A program made the translations under genes and the position numbers. The notes under the pieces were generated by a model, which did no database searches, was not told the origin of the DNA, and was given only the letters and a program-made list of their open reading frames with translations. DNA of 64,000 nucleotides from Clostridium sp. C2-6-12. Its GTDB lineage: Bacteria > Bacillota > Clostridia > Clostridiales > Clostridiaceae. Shown piece by piece: positions 8,200 through 18,605 of this stretch; position 1 is the first letter of the stretch; every line of letters begins with the position of its first letter. The stretch spans positions 62,001 to 126,000 of the forward strand of contig NZ_JAABNP010000002.1 in the NCBI RefSeq assembly GCF_009928485.1. Direction: 5' to 3'.

Positions 8200-10554
8200 T
8201 TAACTTTTCTTTTTAAATTTTATTATAACTTTAAATAAATCTCCATCCACCTCAACATTGAATGTTCCACCTTGAACCTCTGTAAAGCTTTTAACAATTG
8301 CGAGTCCAAGACCTGATCCTTCTGTATTTCTAGATTTATCCCCTCTTTGAAATCTTTCTACAATATCTTCTGAATCAAAGTTAATTTCCTCTGCTGACAT
8401 GTTTTTAATAGTAATTTCCGCAACTTCATTATTTTCAACAATGTCTACATATACTCTTGAACCTTCCATTGCATACTTAACTACATTATTTAAAAGATTT
8501 TCAAAAATTCTATAAGTCTTTTGGCTATCTAACTTTAAAACAATTTTATTTCCTGGAAAATAATTCCTAAACTTTAAATTTGCATTTTTTATTTTATCTT
8601 CTAATTCTATTTCTGTTTGTCTCATTAATTCTACTATATCTACATTAACTAAATTTAAACTAATATTACCGCTTGTTGCCCTGCTGACTTCAAATAAATC
8701 TTCAATTAGAAATTTAAGCCTCTGAGATTTTTTATCTAAGGTATTAATATATGCGTTTCTTTCTTCTTCAGTTATATTCTCACCTTTTAATAAATCAACA
8801 TAAGTTATTATTGAAGTGAGTGGTGTTTTTAAGTCATGAGAAACATTAGATATTAATTCTGTTTTCATCCTTTGACTTTTAACCTCTTCACTTACTGCTT
8901 TTTTAAACCCACTTTGGATTTCCACTAATTGCTCTTTTATTGGATTAAAAAGGCCTAAATCTTCAGCAATTTCTATATCAAGATTTCCTGCTGCAATTTT
9001 ATTAGTTCTGCTTAAAAGAATTTCAAATTTATTTTTTATATCCATAAAATACTTTCTCAATCCAATAAACAAAATTGTACAATAGGCTAACGCTAATAAT
9101 ATCCCCCAAAAAACAGCAACTATAAATGACCATGTTATAAATATTCCAAAAGCCCATATAATGAAAAAAGCTAAAATAACAGCGGCATCTATTGCAACTA
9201 TCTTTATTATAAATTTATTAGATTTATCAGTTAAATCTATACTTCCAATAGATTTAATTGCTTTTTTAATTGGATTAATAACATTGAAAATTATTTTACC
9301 CAAAACCTTAAAAACCCTGCTTAATATATTTTTTGAAATTCTAAATATTTTTACTGTAAATAATTTTTCTTTTAAATATCCCATTATTCCAACATTAAAT
9401 ATATTTTTAATTGATACAATTGCTGCAAATATTATACTGCAATAAATAAACCAATAAAGTATATTAAATAAGTCAACTAATATTCCACCAATACTTCTAT
9501 CAAATCCAATTTGAGTTAAAACTTTATTTACAAAATCCCCATTTAATGTGTAATAAATAACTCGACTGGAAGCAAAAAACATTGAACTAATTAAGATTAC
9601 AGCAATAATAACTATAAATTCAAAGGGTATCATAAAAAATGCTTTACTTAAAGTGAGCTCCTTTTCAAATTTATAAGGAATTAATGCACTCAAAAATACA
9701 ATTATCCCTGAAAGAATAAGAACATATATATATGATATATTCTCATATGAATTTCTCTGAGACATTTCAACAATATTAGAAATTCTATCAGAATATTTAA
9801 GCTCTTTACTTATACCATATATAAAAGTTACATTTTTGATTGGATTACTAATTAAATGACCTTCAAATCTGCCTCTGTTATTTATGATATTTGCCAAATT
9901 AAATTGAGATAGTTGATTTTTTATTTCATTTTCATCTGCTCCATAAATATTTTTTATATTCATTTGCCCATTCTCATCAAAACTTAGCGTAACATAAAAT
10001 AAATATTTATCACTTAACTCATTAATACTACTAGCACCACTTAATTGATTTAGATTCTTTTGATTATTTGATTTAATTATATTCCCGTTTTTATCTAACA
10101 ATGTATATTCAAGATTTTGAAAATCAATATTCCAATCTTGCTTCCAAACACTAAAATAATGATTTAAATTATCTGTTAAAAAGTTATAATCAACAATATC
10201 TTCACTTTCAAGCTTAGGCATCAAATAAATATCACTAGGATTTATATTTTTTCCTTGCTCAGTTTTATCTGCTTCAGTATAAAGTACAAAAGTACATTGA
10301 GATAAAATATTACTAAAACCATAGTTAGTAAAAGGAGATATGGTATTTTTTACTGTAGCTACATCCTTTATCTTGGGATAAAGTGCTGTCATTGAAATAG
10401 CAACAATAACGGCCATAATTATTCCTATTAAATTAATTGAATATACTTTTTTACTTGTTTTTGTTTTAATCCTTAAATGATCGGTTTTATTTAAACTTTC
10501 ATTTATATTTAAATCTTCATTGGATTCCTTATTGTCGTTCAATTTTGTATCCAA
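8200..10554 (-). CDS. Large membrane sensor histidine kinase
   Basis: 784 residues. One membrane helix (~42-60), an extracytoplasmic stretch (~61-270), then several more helices (~273-293, 308-328, 358-381, 450-500) that are unusual for a classical kinase. These are followed by a HAMP-like linker, HisKA with phospho-acceptor His573 (NVSHDLKTPLTS) and HATPase with GSGLGLAIVKSF near residue 748. The kinase core resembles VanS-type kinases. The TTG start has AAAGGTGG 9 nt upstream and overlaps the response-regulator gene by 26 bp, so translation is coupled. The stimulus is unknown; the membrane-rich sensor suggests an envelope signal. Confidence 0.9.
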   Translation of the reverse strand: MDTKLNDNKESNEDLNINESLNKTDHLRIKTKTSKKVYSINLIGIIMAVIVAISMTALYPKIKDVATVKNTISPFTNYGFSNILSQCTFVLYTEADKTEQGKNINPSDIYLMPKLESEDIVDYNFLTDNLNHYFSVWKQDWNIDFQNLEYTLLDKNGNIIKSNNQKNLNQLSGASSINELSDKYLFYVTLSFDENGQMNIKNIYGADENEIKNQLSQFNLANIINNRGRFEGHLISNPIKNVTFIYGISKELKYSDRISNIVEMSQRNSYENISYIYVLILSGIIVFLSALIPYKFEKELTLSKAFFMIPFEFIVIIAVILISSMFFASSRVIYYTLNGDFVNKVLTQIGFDRSIGGILVDLFNILYWFIYCSIIFAAIVSIKNIFNVGIMGYLKEKLFTVKIFRISKNILSRVFKVLGKIIFNVINPIKKAIKSIGSIDLTDKSNKFIIKIVAIDAAVILAFFIIWAFGIFITWSFIVAVFWGILLALAYCTILFIGLRKYFMDIKNKFEILLSRTNKIAAGNLDIEIAEDLGLFNPIKEQLVEIQSGFKKAVSEEVKSQRMKTELISNVSHDLKTPLTSIITYVDLLKGENITEEERNAYINTLDKKSQRLKFLIEDLFEVSRATSGNISLNLVNVDIVELMRQTEIELEDKIKNANLKFRNYFPGNKIVLKLDSQKTYRIFENLLNNVVKYAMEGSRVYVDIVENNEVAEITIKNMSAEEINFDSEDIVERFQRGDKSRNTEGSGLGLAIVKSFTEVQGGTFNVEVDGDLFKVIIKFKKKS

Positions 10555-11233
10555 CTCCCCACACCACCTTTAAATATTTTGGGTTCTTTCTATCTATTTC
10601 TATTTTTTCTCTTATATTTCTAACATGAACCATTACTGTATCAGTATTTATAGCTTGTTCATTCCAAACATGCTCATATATTGCTTCAGCTGAAAATACC
10701 TTACCTGAATTTTTCATAAGTAGTTCTAATATTTTAAATTCAATTGGAGTAAGTTTTACTTCTTCACCATCTAAGGTTACTTCTTTAGTATCTATATTTA
10801 ATTCAAGTCCTCCAATAGTAAAATTATTTTCCTTTTCCTCTAAATTGTTAACAATTCTTAAGTATTTAGAGTATCTTCTAAGCTGAGAGTTAACTCTAGC
10901 AAGAAGCTCCATTGGATTAAATGGCTTAGTAACATAATCATCAGCTCCAATATTTAAGCCCATTATCTTATCCATTTCTTCTGACTTTGCAGTAAGCATA
11001 ATTACAGGAAACTCATATTTTTCACGAAGCTTCATAACCATTGTTGTCCCATCCATTTTAGGCATCATTATATCTACAATGGCTAAATGTAAATTTTCTC
11101 TTTCTATAATTTCAAGACCTTCTACTCCATTACTAGCTTTAAAAACATTATAGCCTTGGTTTTTTAAATAAATTTCAATTCCATCACATATTTCTTTTTC
11201 ATCTTCTACAATTAAAACATTATATAAATTCAT
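10529..11233 (-). CDS. OmpR-family response regulator
   Basis: 234 residues. Receiver domain with Asp54 as phosphoacceptor (IVDIMMPKMDG), acidic pair near 11-12, and Lys103 (YVTKPFNPMELL). A C-terminal winged helix ends VHVRNIREKIE and VVWGVGYKIE. It is the cognate partner of the overlapping kinase gene. The Shine-Dalgarno is weak (AAGGAT, 12 nt upstream). Targets are unknown, although the membrane glycosyltransferase immediately upstream on the same strand is a candidate. Confidence 0.93.
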   Translation of the reverse strand: MNLYNVLIVEDEKEICDGIEIYLKNQGYNVFKASNGVEGLEIIERENLHLAIVDIMMPKMDGTTMVMKLREKYEFPVIMLTAKSEEMDKIMGLNIGADDYVTKPFNPMELLARVNSQLRRYSKYLRIVNNLEEKENNFTIGGLELNIDTKEVTLDGEEVKLTPIEFKILELLMKNSGKVFSAEAIYEHVWNEQAINTDTVMVHVRNIREKIEIDRKNPKYLKVVWGVGYKIERQ

Positions 11234-11285
11234 TTTCTTAACATCCTTATACTTTAAATAATCTATATTCTTATATTCTTAACCA

Positions 11286-11305
11286 TACATATTCTTCAGA
11301 ATATG
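11286..11305. repeat. 9-bp hairpin ACATATTCT/AGAATATGT
   Basis: ACATATTCT and AGAATATGT separated by 2 nt, upstream of the response-regulator gene and abutting a dispersed repeat copy. Possible operator or transcript hairpin. Confidence 0.45.
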
Positions 11306-11344
11306 TGCCCATAAAAGTAGTGTGGCTATGCTGCAATAGGAACT
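11305..11344 (-). repeat. Dispersed ~40-bp repeat, copy in reverse orientation
   Basis: The reverse complement, beginning AGTTCCTATTGCAGCATAGC and ending TTTTATGGGCAC, closely matches 19334-19373, with two weaker relatives at 19227-19330. It is non-coding and intergenic, between the response-regulator and glycosyltransferase genes. It looks like a small intergenic repeat family. Confidence 0.6.
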
Positions 11345-11432
11345 TCTTTGCATTTAATAACTTTTTACGCCAAAAATGCGGTTTCTATCAATTTCACTAA
11401 ATTCTTAGTCTGTAAATACTAAAGGTTTAAAC

Positions 11433-12947
11433 TTATTCATTAATGGAAGGTAATTTATTTTCTATATTTTTTATTTTTATCTTTTTACCAAAACTAAGAG
11501 TTATATTTCTATTCCTAATTAAATCTAATCCATTAACTGCTAAAATTATCAGCACCCAACATGCAATATAAGAATATCTAGGTTGTCCTTCTGTAATTAA
11601 ATAAGTTGCACCATATCCGCAAAGTATCAATAAAAATAAGCTGATACTCTTGTTTTTGTAAATTGTATTTTTATTAAACATGCCTATTAATACTAATAAT
11701 ATTATAACTGCATAAATAAATTGAAATACTGCTGATGCTGGAACTCCAATAATATTAACTACGTTTATTGGAAGTACGACATTACTTTGATCAACATCCC
11801 TCAATGTCCACAAGGAGCCACATAAATCACCAACACTCCATTGAAGTACAAATTTAACTAAATATAATTGTGTTAACTTTAAAACAGGAGTTGTTGTTAA
11901 TCTTTCAAATATTACAGTTTTACAAAGTTTTTCTATTTTATCATAATCTCCAAGATTATCTTCAACAAGCTTTGCATCTTCTGGATTCCAAGTTCCAAAA
12001 CTATTTAGATTTGTCCCTCTTAACACACTTGTTATTTTAGGTTCGCTTCCACGCCACAATGGATACTGTGTAATTTTTGCATTTTGAAGTAAAGAACTCA
12101 CAACAAATATTACCATCAAATATGGAACTACGATAAAAGCCATATGCTTTACTTTATTTAATATTTTTTCATTATAATTAATAAGTAAATAAACTAAATA
12201 AGCTATTAAAACAACTAAAGCTATCATTCTAAATAAATTCCCAAAGGCTAAAATCATCCCACTTAAAATAAATAATACACTTCTTTTATGCTTAATTCCT
12301 AATAAAAAAATATAAATACTCAACAAATAAAATGGCATAGCCATATTTTCCCCGCAAAATACTCCTGTGTAAGTTATAAATGGTGGAAAAATTCCTCCAA
12401 TCAATGTTGCTTCTAAGGCATATTTTTTATTACTAAAAACTTCATTAACAATAAAATATATTAATAGTAAAACGCCAACACTTGAAATTAAATTAATTAT
12501 TTTCATTGCTAATAAATTACTTAATGGAAATAAGTATCTCATTAATGCCATATATAATGTAGTTACTGTAAAATGAGGAAATCGTCCTATATAACCAGTT
12601 CCATAAAATGCACTTTTATCACCATTAAGAAAATCACCTGCACATACATACATAGTTTTAAAATCTGAATTTGGAATACTATTTGCATTTAATAACCAAA
12701 ATACCCTAACAATAAATCCAATTGCTAAAATTAATATAAGCTTATTATTTGAATTCATATTTCTTCCTATTAATTTGTACCCTAAGATTATTGCTAGTAA
12801 TAACACAACACCAAACACAATAGTGCTTAAATTAACAGACGTAAAGGAAGCAAATATTATCCCCACACTTGCAATTAAATCAATTACCAGTAGTCCTTTA
12901 AGTAATACACACATAAATCCTATAAATTTTTCGCTTAATATGTTCAT
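11433..12947 (-). CDS. Membrane glycosyltransferase, PMT/ArnT-like (GT39/GT83 fold)
   Basis: 504 residues with 11-13 predicted membrane helices, and AGAGGAG upstream of the ATG. The first luminal loop carries SDFKTMYVCAGDFL and GTGYIGRFPHF, the position where PMT-type transferases hold their acidic catalytic residues. Members transfer sugars from polyprenyl-phosphate carriers to proteins, lipids or teichoic polymers at the outer membrane face. The acceptor and sugar cannot be read from the sequence. It lies 199 bp upstream of the two-component genes on the same strand, but a repeat and hairpin in between argue against one simple operon. Confidence 0.75.
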   Translation of the reverse strand: MNILSEKFIGFMCVLLKGLLVIDLIASVGIIFASFTSVNLSTIVFGVVLLLAIILGYKLIGRNMNSNNKLILILAIGFIVRVFWLLNANSIPNSDFKTMYVCAGDFLNGDKSAFYGTGYIGRFPHFTVTTLYMALMRYLFPLSNLLAMKIINLISSVGVLLLIYFIVNEVFSNKKYALEATLIGGIFPPFITYTGVFCGENMAMPFYLLSIYIFLLGIKHKRSVLFILSGMILAFGNLFRMIALVVLIAYLVYLLINYNEKILNKVKHMAFIVVPYLMVIFVVSSLLQNAKITQYPLWRGSEPKITSVLRGTNLNSFGTWNPEDAKLVEDNLGDYDKIEKLCKTVIFERLTTTPVLKLTQLYLVKFVLQWSVGDLCGSLWTLRDVDQSNVVLPINVVNIIGVPASAVFQFIYAVIILLVLIGMFNKNTIYKNKSISLFLLILCGYGATYLITEGQPRYSYIACWVLIILAVNGLDLIRNRNITLSFGKKIKIKNIENKLPSINE

Positions 12948-13203
12948 ATATAATCTCCTCTATAAGCAGCATGATATTAATCAACTACTACTTTATTTTA
13001 TTTAAAATGTATTTTTATTTACATATAGTAAACAAACTTATAAATAATTTGAATTTCGGTATACATTGTACCATATTAAGCATATAATTCCAAAATTTAA
13101 ATAAGAAAACAATTGTTACTCATGAGTACGATTATAAGTATATATTTTATAATTAAAGATATTCTTTATATAAATCTAAAGATTTTCTAAAGAAAACCAA
13201 AAT
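12948..13203. other. Intergenic region with TACTCATGAGTA palindrome
   Basis: AT-rich gap holding the promoter side of the glycosyltransferase gene. The only clear structure is the perfect 12-bp palindrome at 13117-13128, which could be an operator. No ORF is supported. Confidence 0.35.
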
Positions 13204-13245
13204 AAAGAGATTATATTAAAATTTTCATCTTAATATAACCTCTTT
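13204..13245. terminator. Terminator downstream of the HD-GYP gene
   Basis: AAAGAGATTATATTAA pairs with TTAATATAACCTCTTT around a 10-nt loop. Read leftward it is followed by ATTTTGG. It closes the 13299-14552 transcript. Confidence 0.75.
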
Positions 13246-13298
13246 ACTACTTTACTTCAATGACTAACATTATTCTTTCATTAGATATATGAAGATCA

Positions 13299-14552
13299 TT
13301 ATAAAAATTTCTTCAATATTGTTCTATATTCCTCATTTAAATTTAAATATATTTCCATTAACTCATTACTTTCTTCTAAAGCTTCTTCCATAATAAAATC
13401 ATAATTATTTATAAATAAAACCCCTATTTCAGAATCTATTTTATTACTTTTAATCATAGTTTCTAGTATTTTAACTATTTTTTCTTTATCAAATGCTTCT
13501 TTATAACTTCTTGCGCCAAATAAAGCACTTATTATATCTCCTATAGCTACGATTCTTGCTTCTGTAGTCAATTCTTCTCCCTTAATCCCAAAAGGATAAC
13601 CTGTCCCATCCATTTTTTCATGATGAAGTGTTCCTATATCTCTTATATCATTTATATTTAAATCACTTAAAATATTATAACCAATTATAGAATGCTTTTT
13701 CATAATTTCAAATTCTTCTTGTGTAAGCCTTCCTGGTTTTTCTAATATTTCTACCGGAATTGCTATTTTCCCAATATCATGAAGGACAGATGCCACCTTA
13801 ATTTGAGTTAAAGTTTCTTCACCGAGTCCAGCTATTTTACCTATTTGATAACTTATTGCTTCAACTAAAATTGTATGTTTTACCGTTGCTTCACTTCTAA
13901 AATCAATGGAATATGCTAACATTTTACTATAACCTATTACTTCTTCTCTAGTTAATATTTTACTTTCAAAAAAACTATGCAATTCTTTTTCATAAGAACC
14001 ATCTATGAGCTTACTTATTAAATTAAATTTTTCATCTGCTTTTAAAAATAAATCAATATGTTCTTTTAGGTAATAGCCATCCATACCTTGAATATCTTCT
14101 CTAGTTAAGCTTTTTTTATTTGTAAAAAGCCTATCTATATAATCAGCAAAATTTAGTAATAAACCTTCTTCATTAATGATTTCCATATTCTTATTTATAT
14201 AATATTTATAGGTAAAATGATGGGTTAATACTATTTTATACCACCTTGACAAAGGTGAAAAATATTTTATAAATAAGGCTCCATATACTGCATGATCCAA
14301 TGGAGCTAATGTATCAATTTGGGCAAGTTTATCCCTTTCTGCAACCTTATATGCACCTATATCATGAAAAACTGATATAGCACATATATCTAGCATTTCT
14401 TCATTACTATATCCACCATCAATCTTTAGTAAATTCATCATTATATATGCTACTTTTTCTCCATGATTAAAAAGTCTTGTATCTACAGAATTTATTGCTT
14501 TATGAATAATAAGTATCATTTGTTTCAATGTAACTTCTAATCCTTTTTTCAT
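13299..14552 (-). CDS. HD-GYP domain cyclic-di-GMP phosphodiesterase, two HD modules
   Basis: 417 residues, with CAGGAGG 6 nt before the ATG. The N-terminal half has a divergent HD module (FHDIGAY, then HHFTYKYY). The C-terminal half is a canonical HD-GYP domain: VLHDIGKIAIP and HHEKMDGTGYPFGIKG. HD-GYP proteins hydrolyse c-di-GMP at a bi- or trinuclear metal centre. No membrane helix, PAS or receiver domain is seen, so it should be cytosolic. It is monocistronic, bounded by a terminator on its 3' side. Confidence 0.9.
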   Translation of the reverse strand: MKKGLEVTLKQMILIIHKAINSVDTRLFNHGEKVAYIMMNLLKIDGGYSNEEMLDICAISVFHDIGAYKVAERDKLAQIDTLAPLDHAVYGALFIKYFSPLSRWYKIVLTHHFTYKYYINKNMEIINEEGLLLNFADYIDRLFTNKKSLTREDIQGMDGYYLKEHIDLFLKADEKFNLISKLIDGSYEKELHSFFESKILTREEVIGYSKMLAYSIDFRSEATVKHTILVEAISYQIGKIAGLGEETLTQIKVASVLHDIGKIAIPVEILEKPGRLTQEEFEIMKKHSIIGYNILSDLNINDIRDIGTLHHEKMDGTGYPFGIKGEELTTEARIVAIGDIISALFGARSYKEAFDKEKIVKILETMIKSNKIDSEIGVLFINNYDFIMEEALEESNELMEIYLNLNEEYRTILKKFL

Positions 14553-14703
14553 ATTTACCTCCTGTTACTTATTATTTACTTATAAATGTATATCAATCTT
14601 ATTAAAATTTCTATTATATTATAACACCATTGTTTACCAGAAAAAAGATATACTTATCTAATCTAACTCAATGAAGATTTCCCTATCATTTTAAACTATA
14701 AAA

Positions 14704-14741
14704 AAGCTGCCTTATCTTAATACACTAAAATAAGACAGCTT
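14704..14741. terminator. Terminator of the IMP dehydrogenase gene
   Basis: AAGCTGCCTTAT pairs with ATAAGACAGCTT; read leftward it is followed by TTTTTTATAG. Confidence 0.85.
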
Positions 14742-14783
14742 ATATATTTTTAGTTTAAAACTAATACGAAACTATATTAAAAA

Positions 14784-16292
14784 TTATTCAACTATATTAT
14801 AACGATTATCCTTTAAAATAACATCATGCGAACTTCCTTCAACTATACTAGTCGATGAAACTAATGTTATTTTTGCATTCTTTTGTAACTCTGGAATTGT
14901 TAGAGCTCCGCAATTACACATTGTTGATTTTACTTTATTTAAGGTTATAGTAACATTATCTTTTAAACTTCCTGCGTATGGAACATATGAATCAACACCT
15001 TCTTCAAAAGATAATTTCTTATCCCCTCCAAGATCATACCTTTGCCAGTTTCTAGCTCTATTAGATCCTTCTCCCCAATATTCCTTCATATAATTTCCGT
15101 TTATATTAACTTTATTAGTTGGACTTTCATCAAATCTAGAGAAATATCTTCCAAGCATTACAAAATCAGCTCCCATAGCTAAAGCTAAGGTTACATGATA
15201 ATCATGTACTATACCTCCATCAGAGCATACAGGAACATATACTCCTGTTTTTTCAAAATATTCATCTCTAGCTTTTACTACATCAATAAGTGCTGTAGCT
15301 TGTCCACGACCAATACCTTTTTGTTCTCGAGTGATACAAATAGAGCCTCCACCTATTCCAACTTTAACAAAATCAGCACCTGCTTCTGCTAAAAATAAGA
15401 ATCCATCTCTATCTACCACATTTCCAGCACCAACTTTAATATTTTCTCCAAAGTTTTTATGTATATATTCAATAGTTATCTTTTGCCATTCAGAAAAACC
15501 TTCTGAAGAGTCAATACAAAGTACATCTGCTCCAGCTTCAATTAATGCAGGGACTCTTTCTTCATAGTCTCTTGTGTTAATACCAGCACCTACAACATAT
15601 CTTTTTTGACTATCAATAAGTTCATTTTTATTTTCTTTGTTTGCTGAATAGTCTTTACGAAATACCATATATTTCAAATATTGATTTTTATCCACTAATG
15701 GCAGCATATTTAATTTTTTATCCCAAATAATATTGTTTGCTTCCTTTAAAGTAATATCTGCATCTGCATAAATAAGTTTATCAAAAGGTGTCATAAACTC
15801 TGAAACTAGCGTATTAAAATCCATTCTAGTAACTCTGTAATCTCTACTAGTAACTATACCAAGAAGTTTTCCGTTTGGAGTACCATCTTCTGTAACTGCC
15901 ATAGTTGAATAACCTGTTTTTTCTTTTAATTCTACTACCTCTTCAAGTGTTGACGTTGGCTTAAGATTAGCAGCACTAGTAACAAAACCTGACTTATAAG
16001 TTTTAACCTTTGCAACCATAGCAGCTTCATTTTCAATTGATTGAGAACCATATATAAAGGAAATTCCTCCTTCTTTTGCAAGTGCTACTGCCATTTTATC
16101 ATCTGACACAGACTGCATAATTGCAGAAGCCATTGGAATATTAAGAGAAATTTCAGGTTCTTCGCCTTTTTTGAATTTAACAAGTGGTGTTTTTAAACTA
16201 ACATTTTGTGGAATACAGTTAGTTGAAGAATAACCAGGAACTAATAGATATTCTCCAAAAGTATGAGATGGTTCATTAAAATAATATGCCAT
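14784..16292 (-). CDS. guaB: Inosine-5'-monophosphate dehydrogenase
   Basis: 502 residues, AAAGGAG 8 nt before the ATG. TIM-barrel IMPDH with a pair of CBS domains inserted at about residues 100-215. The catalytic Cys lies in [12 protein letters not shown] (~319), and the flap region holds [10 protein letters not shown]. It oxidises IMP to XMP with NAD+, the committed step to GMP. It looks intact and monocistronic. The N-terminus and flap are of the divergent IMPDH subtype seen in several clostridia rather than the B. subtilis type, so this could be one of two guaB paralogues. Confidence 0.9.
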   Translation of the reverse strand: MAYYFNEPSHTFGEYLLVPGYSSTNCIPQNVSLKTPLVKFKKGEEPEISLNIPMASAIMQSVSDDKMAVALAKEGGISFIYGSQSIENEAAMVAKVKTYKSGFVTSAANLKPTSTLEEVVELKEKTGYSTMAVTEDGTPNGKLLGIVTSRDYRVTRMDFNTLVSEFMTPFDKLIYADADITLKEANNIIWDKKLNMLPLVDKNQYLKYMVFRKDYSANKENKNELIDSQKRYVVGAGINTRDYEERVPALIEAGADVLCIDSSEGFSEWQKITIEYIHKNFGENIKVGAGNVVDRDGFLFLAEAGADFVKVGIGGGSICITREQKGIGRGQATALIDVVKARDEYFEKTGVYVPVCSDGGIVHDYHVTLALAMGADFVMLGRYFSRFDESPTNKVNINGNYMKEYWGEGSNRARNWQRYDLGGDKKLSFEEGVDSYVPYAGSLKDNVTITLNKVKSTMCNCGALTIPELQKNAKITLVSSTSIVEGSSHDVILKDNRYNIVE

Positions 16293-16411
16293 TTTATCTA
16301 CTCCTTTATATTTACAATATAACTATTTTATTCTATATAATAATCCTTTTTTCAAGTTTTTGTCAATATAAAAAGTTCATAAAATCAATTAATATTATCT
16401 TTTTTGATCAT

Positions 16412-16672
16412 TTATTTAAGCACATTTATAGAATAATTTAATATTCCTGTTCCACCGCCTAAATCTAATATAATATACCAATGCCCTGTACTTGGAACAG
16501 TTATATTATAAGGTGAGCTAGTAGAGTTACTACTATAATATTCAAAACTATTGCCATTTTTGTAACGTTGAAAATTATTACTGTCTACTAAATATATATT
16601 TACGCTTCTATCTACAGTGATGATTAGTATATCACCTTTTCTAAAGTTTCCATCTTTATATGTATATCTCAT
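16412..16672 (-). CDS. DUF1883-type small protein
   Basis: 86 residues. The sequence pattern (GDILIITVDRSVNIYLVD, then STGHWYIILDLGGG) matches DUF1883, a small beta-rich cytosolic domain of unknown function. AAAGGAG lies 13 nt upstream. It stands between guaB and the YdcF-like gene without an obvious operon. No function can be assigned. Confidence 0.75.
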   Translation of the reverse strand: MRYTYKDGNFRKGDILIITVDRSVNIYLVDSNNFQRYKNGNSFEYYSSNSTSSPYNITVPSTGHWYIILDLGGGTGILNYSINVLK

Positions 16673-16770
16673 GCTATCTTTATAACTCCTTTAAAATTTG
16701 TGCCTAATTAATAGCAGGCTCCTTTTCATATGATTGTAACTCCATTGATAAAACTGTTATAATGATACTT

Positions 16771-17391
16771 TTAGCAATCCATATCATCCATAATAAATGG
16801 AATTGCCTTTTTAAATTGTCCTCCTAAACGGGATAACTCCCCCATAACATTTTCTATTCCAGCTTCAGTTTTAAACCAGTTATATTTATTAATTCCATCA
16901 ATATCTACTGGACATACAATGAAATTTGTTTCTGGATATGCCCAGGCATAAAACATTAAGCAGCGCCTAGCATGAAATGACTTACAACATATTATTGCCT
17001 TTTTTATATTTAAATTCATTTCATCTGTAACCGCTCTTGAATTAAATGCATTTTGCTTAGTCCATTCAGCCATATCCTCTCTAATTATTGCACTTTCTTT
17101 AACTCCATATGAAAGAGCAATATCCTTCATAAATTCCCATTCTGTATTGTAGTTTTTATTATACTTTTCCTGTTTTCCTTTTGAACCTGGAAAATAGCCT
17201 TTGCTTAGACTGTATTTTCCTGAAGGTAGAATATAAGGTGAATACCCTTCTATCCAAAGCTCAGCAGCTCTTTCTGTTGGTTCAGGCCAAGATCCACCTG
17301 GAACAAAAATAATATCTGCTTTTTCTGGTTTGTTTTCTACAAAAATAAATGATGTAATTTCTTTAATAAATTCTTTCCCCTCTGATTCCAT
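16771..17391 (-). CDS. YdcF/SanA-like DUF218 domain protein
   Basis: About 206 residues of the DUF218 Rossmann-like fold. It has IIFVPGGSWPEPTERAAELW near the N-terminus, TKQNAFNSRAV in the middle and AIICCKSFHARRCLMFY further on. These match the family's substrate-pocket motifs. Members include SanA/ElyC-type envelope proteins and soluble YdcF; this one has no membrane anchor and should be cytosolic. A GTG at 17400 is in frame but overlaps the GGGTGAGG ribosome site, so the ATG at 17391 is preferred. The substrate is unknown. Confidence 0.8.
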   Translation of the reverse strand: MESEGKEFIKEITSFIFVENKPEKADIIFVPGGSWPEPTERAAELWIEGYSPYILPSGKYSLSKGYFPGSKGKQEKYNKNYNTEWEFMKDIALSYGVKESAIIREDMAEWTKQNAFNSRAVTDEMNLNIKKAIICCKSFHARRCLMFYAWAYPETNFIVCPVDIDGINKYNWFKTEAGIENVMGELSRLGGQFKKAIPFIMDDMDC

Positions 17392-17448
17392 TTTCCTCAC
17401 CCACTTTTAAGACCATAGTCAAACTCAATTTATATACATCTTCTTATC

Positions 17449-18249
17449 TTATTCTTTATCAAAGTCTCTTCCAACATCACTTGCAGTGTGAGAATCTGAG
17501 CCATAAACCTTTTTAACCCCGTATTTTTCTACAAGTTCTTTAAACATATCTGAAACATAAATTTCACCACAGTAAGGCTTTCTAAGTCCAGCAGTATTTA
17601 CATCTACTTCATAATTTCTTTCTTTTATTTCCTTTACTATTTCTTCTAACAATTCATTATTCTTGTATTCTAAAGGATACAACTTGTTAAAAATTCTTAT
17701 TAAATTAGGATGTCCAATACGCCTTGGCTTAAACTCCCCTAAATCTGCCTTAATTGCTATTAATAAGGTTTCGTAATATTTATCATAGATAGCTTCCACC
17801 GAACCAAGTAATTCTAGAGCTTCTTCAAACCCCGGCTTCCAATCTATAGCCGTATACTTATCATCTATTTTAATAAAATGAACTGATAATATACTATCTT
17901 CTAAATTAGGGCCATATAAATCAAGTAATTTTTTCGTTCCATCTTCATACCCCTCAACAAAATCCACTTCTAATCCAGTATTTATCTTAATTTTATTTTC
18001 ATATTTAGGTTTTAAATCTTTCATTGCTTCAAAATATTTTTCTGCTGCTTCAAATGATAAAGCACATTCATCTAAAAACTCTTTATTTTCCATGAAATAT
18101 CCTGGGAAAGGCATGTGCTCAGTAAATGTAATTTCTTCTAGTCCTTCTTTAAGTGCTTTTTCAACGTACATTTCAAAGGAATCATCTGTTCCATGAGGAC
18201 AATATGGTGAATGAATGTGTCCATCTCTTATTATTTTATTATTTTCCAT
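17449..18249 (-). CDS. PHP-family histidinol-phosphatase-like protein
   Basis: 266 residues. The PHP metal-binding motifs are DGHIHSPYCPHG, FTEHMPF, a central Glu in GLEVDF, VHFI and GSDSH near the C-terminus. This matches HisJ/HisK-type histidinol phosphatases of Firmicutes, which dephosphorylate L-histidinol phosphate. No his genes are adjacent, so another phosphoester is possible. No Shine-Dalgarno is visible. Instead an 8-bp hairpin (AGAAAGAT/ATCTTTCT, 18261-18281) lies 12 nt upstream of the ATG, perhaps affecting initiation. Confidence 0.82.
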   Translation of the reverse strand: MENNKIIRDGHIHSPYCPHGTDDSFEMYVEKALKEGLEEITFTEHMPFPGYFMENKEFLDECALSFEAAEKYFEAMKDLKPKYENKIKINTGLEVDFVEGYEDGTKKLLDLYGPNLEDSILSVHFIKIDDKYTAIDWKPGFEEALELLGSVEAIYDKYYETLLIAIKADLGEFKPRRIGHPNLIRIFNKLYPLEYKNNELLEEIVKEIKERNYEVDVNTAGLRKPYCGEIYVSDMFKELVEKYGVKKVYGSDSHTASDVGRDFDKE

Positions 18250-18317
18250 AATATTATTAAAGAAAGATTTATTATCTTTCTCTAAAATTCACTTCCCTTC
18301 TATATTAGAATTCCACT

Positions 18318-18572
18318 CTATTTTTTTACCTTATGAGCCGTAATAATAGTATAACTATGCGCATTAACTGTTATTTCAAAATTATCTATGGTTATGCACC
18401 AGTTTTTACCTCTTCTAATTATTATAGCATTTAAATTTAGTATTTTGTCAGCACACCAGTTTACTACATCATCCAAATCTAAGCATAGATTCTTTTTAAT
18501 TCTTTCAACGCCCAACTCGGTTGTGTGCAATTTTTCTAAGTTTTGTATCAAATCACGTTTATTATCATCCAT
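18318..18572 (-). CDS. DUF3781 family protein
   Basis: 84 residues from the ATG at 18572 (93 if a TTG at 18599 is used). The conserved strings LHTTELGVERIKKNL, VVNWCADKI and SYTIITAHK are typical of DUF3781, a small family of unknown function common in Firmicutes. It lies 33 bp downstream of a GNAT acetyltransferase on the same strand, so the two may be co-transcribed. Confidence 0.8.
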   Translation of the reverse strand: MDDNKRDLIQNLEKLHTTELGVERIKKNLCLDLDDVVNWCADKILNLNAIIIRRGKNWCITIDNFEITVNAHSYTIITAHKVKK

Positions 18573-18605
18573 TTTAGTTACCAGTATTTTCCTTCGCAAA
18601 ATCTC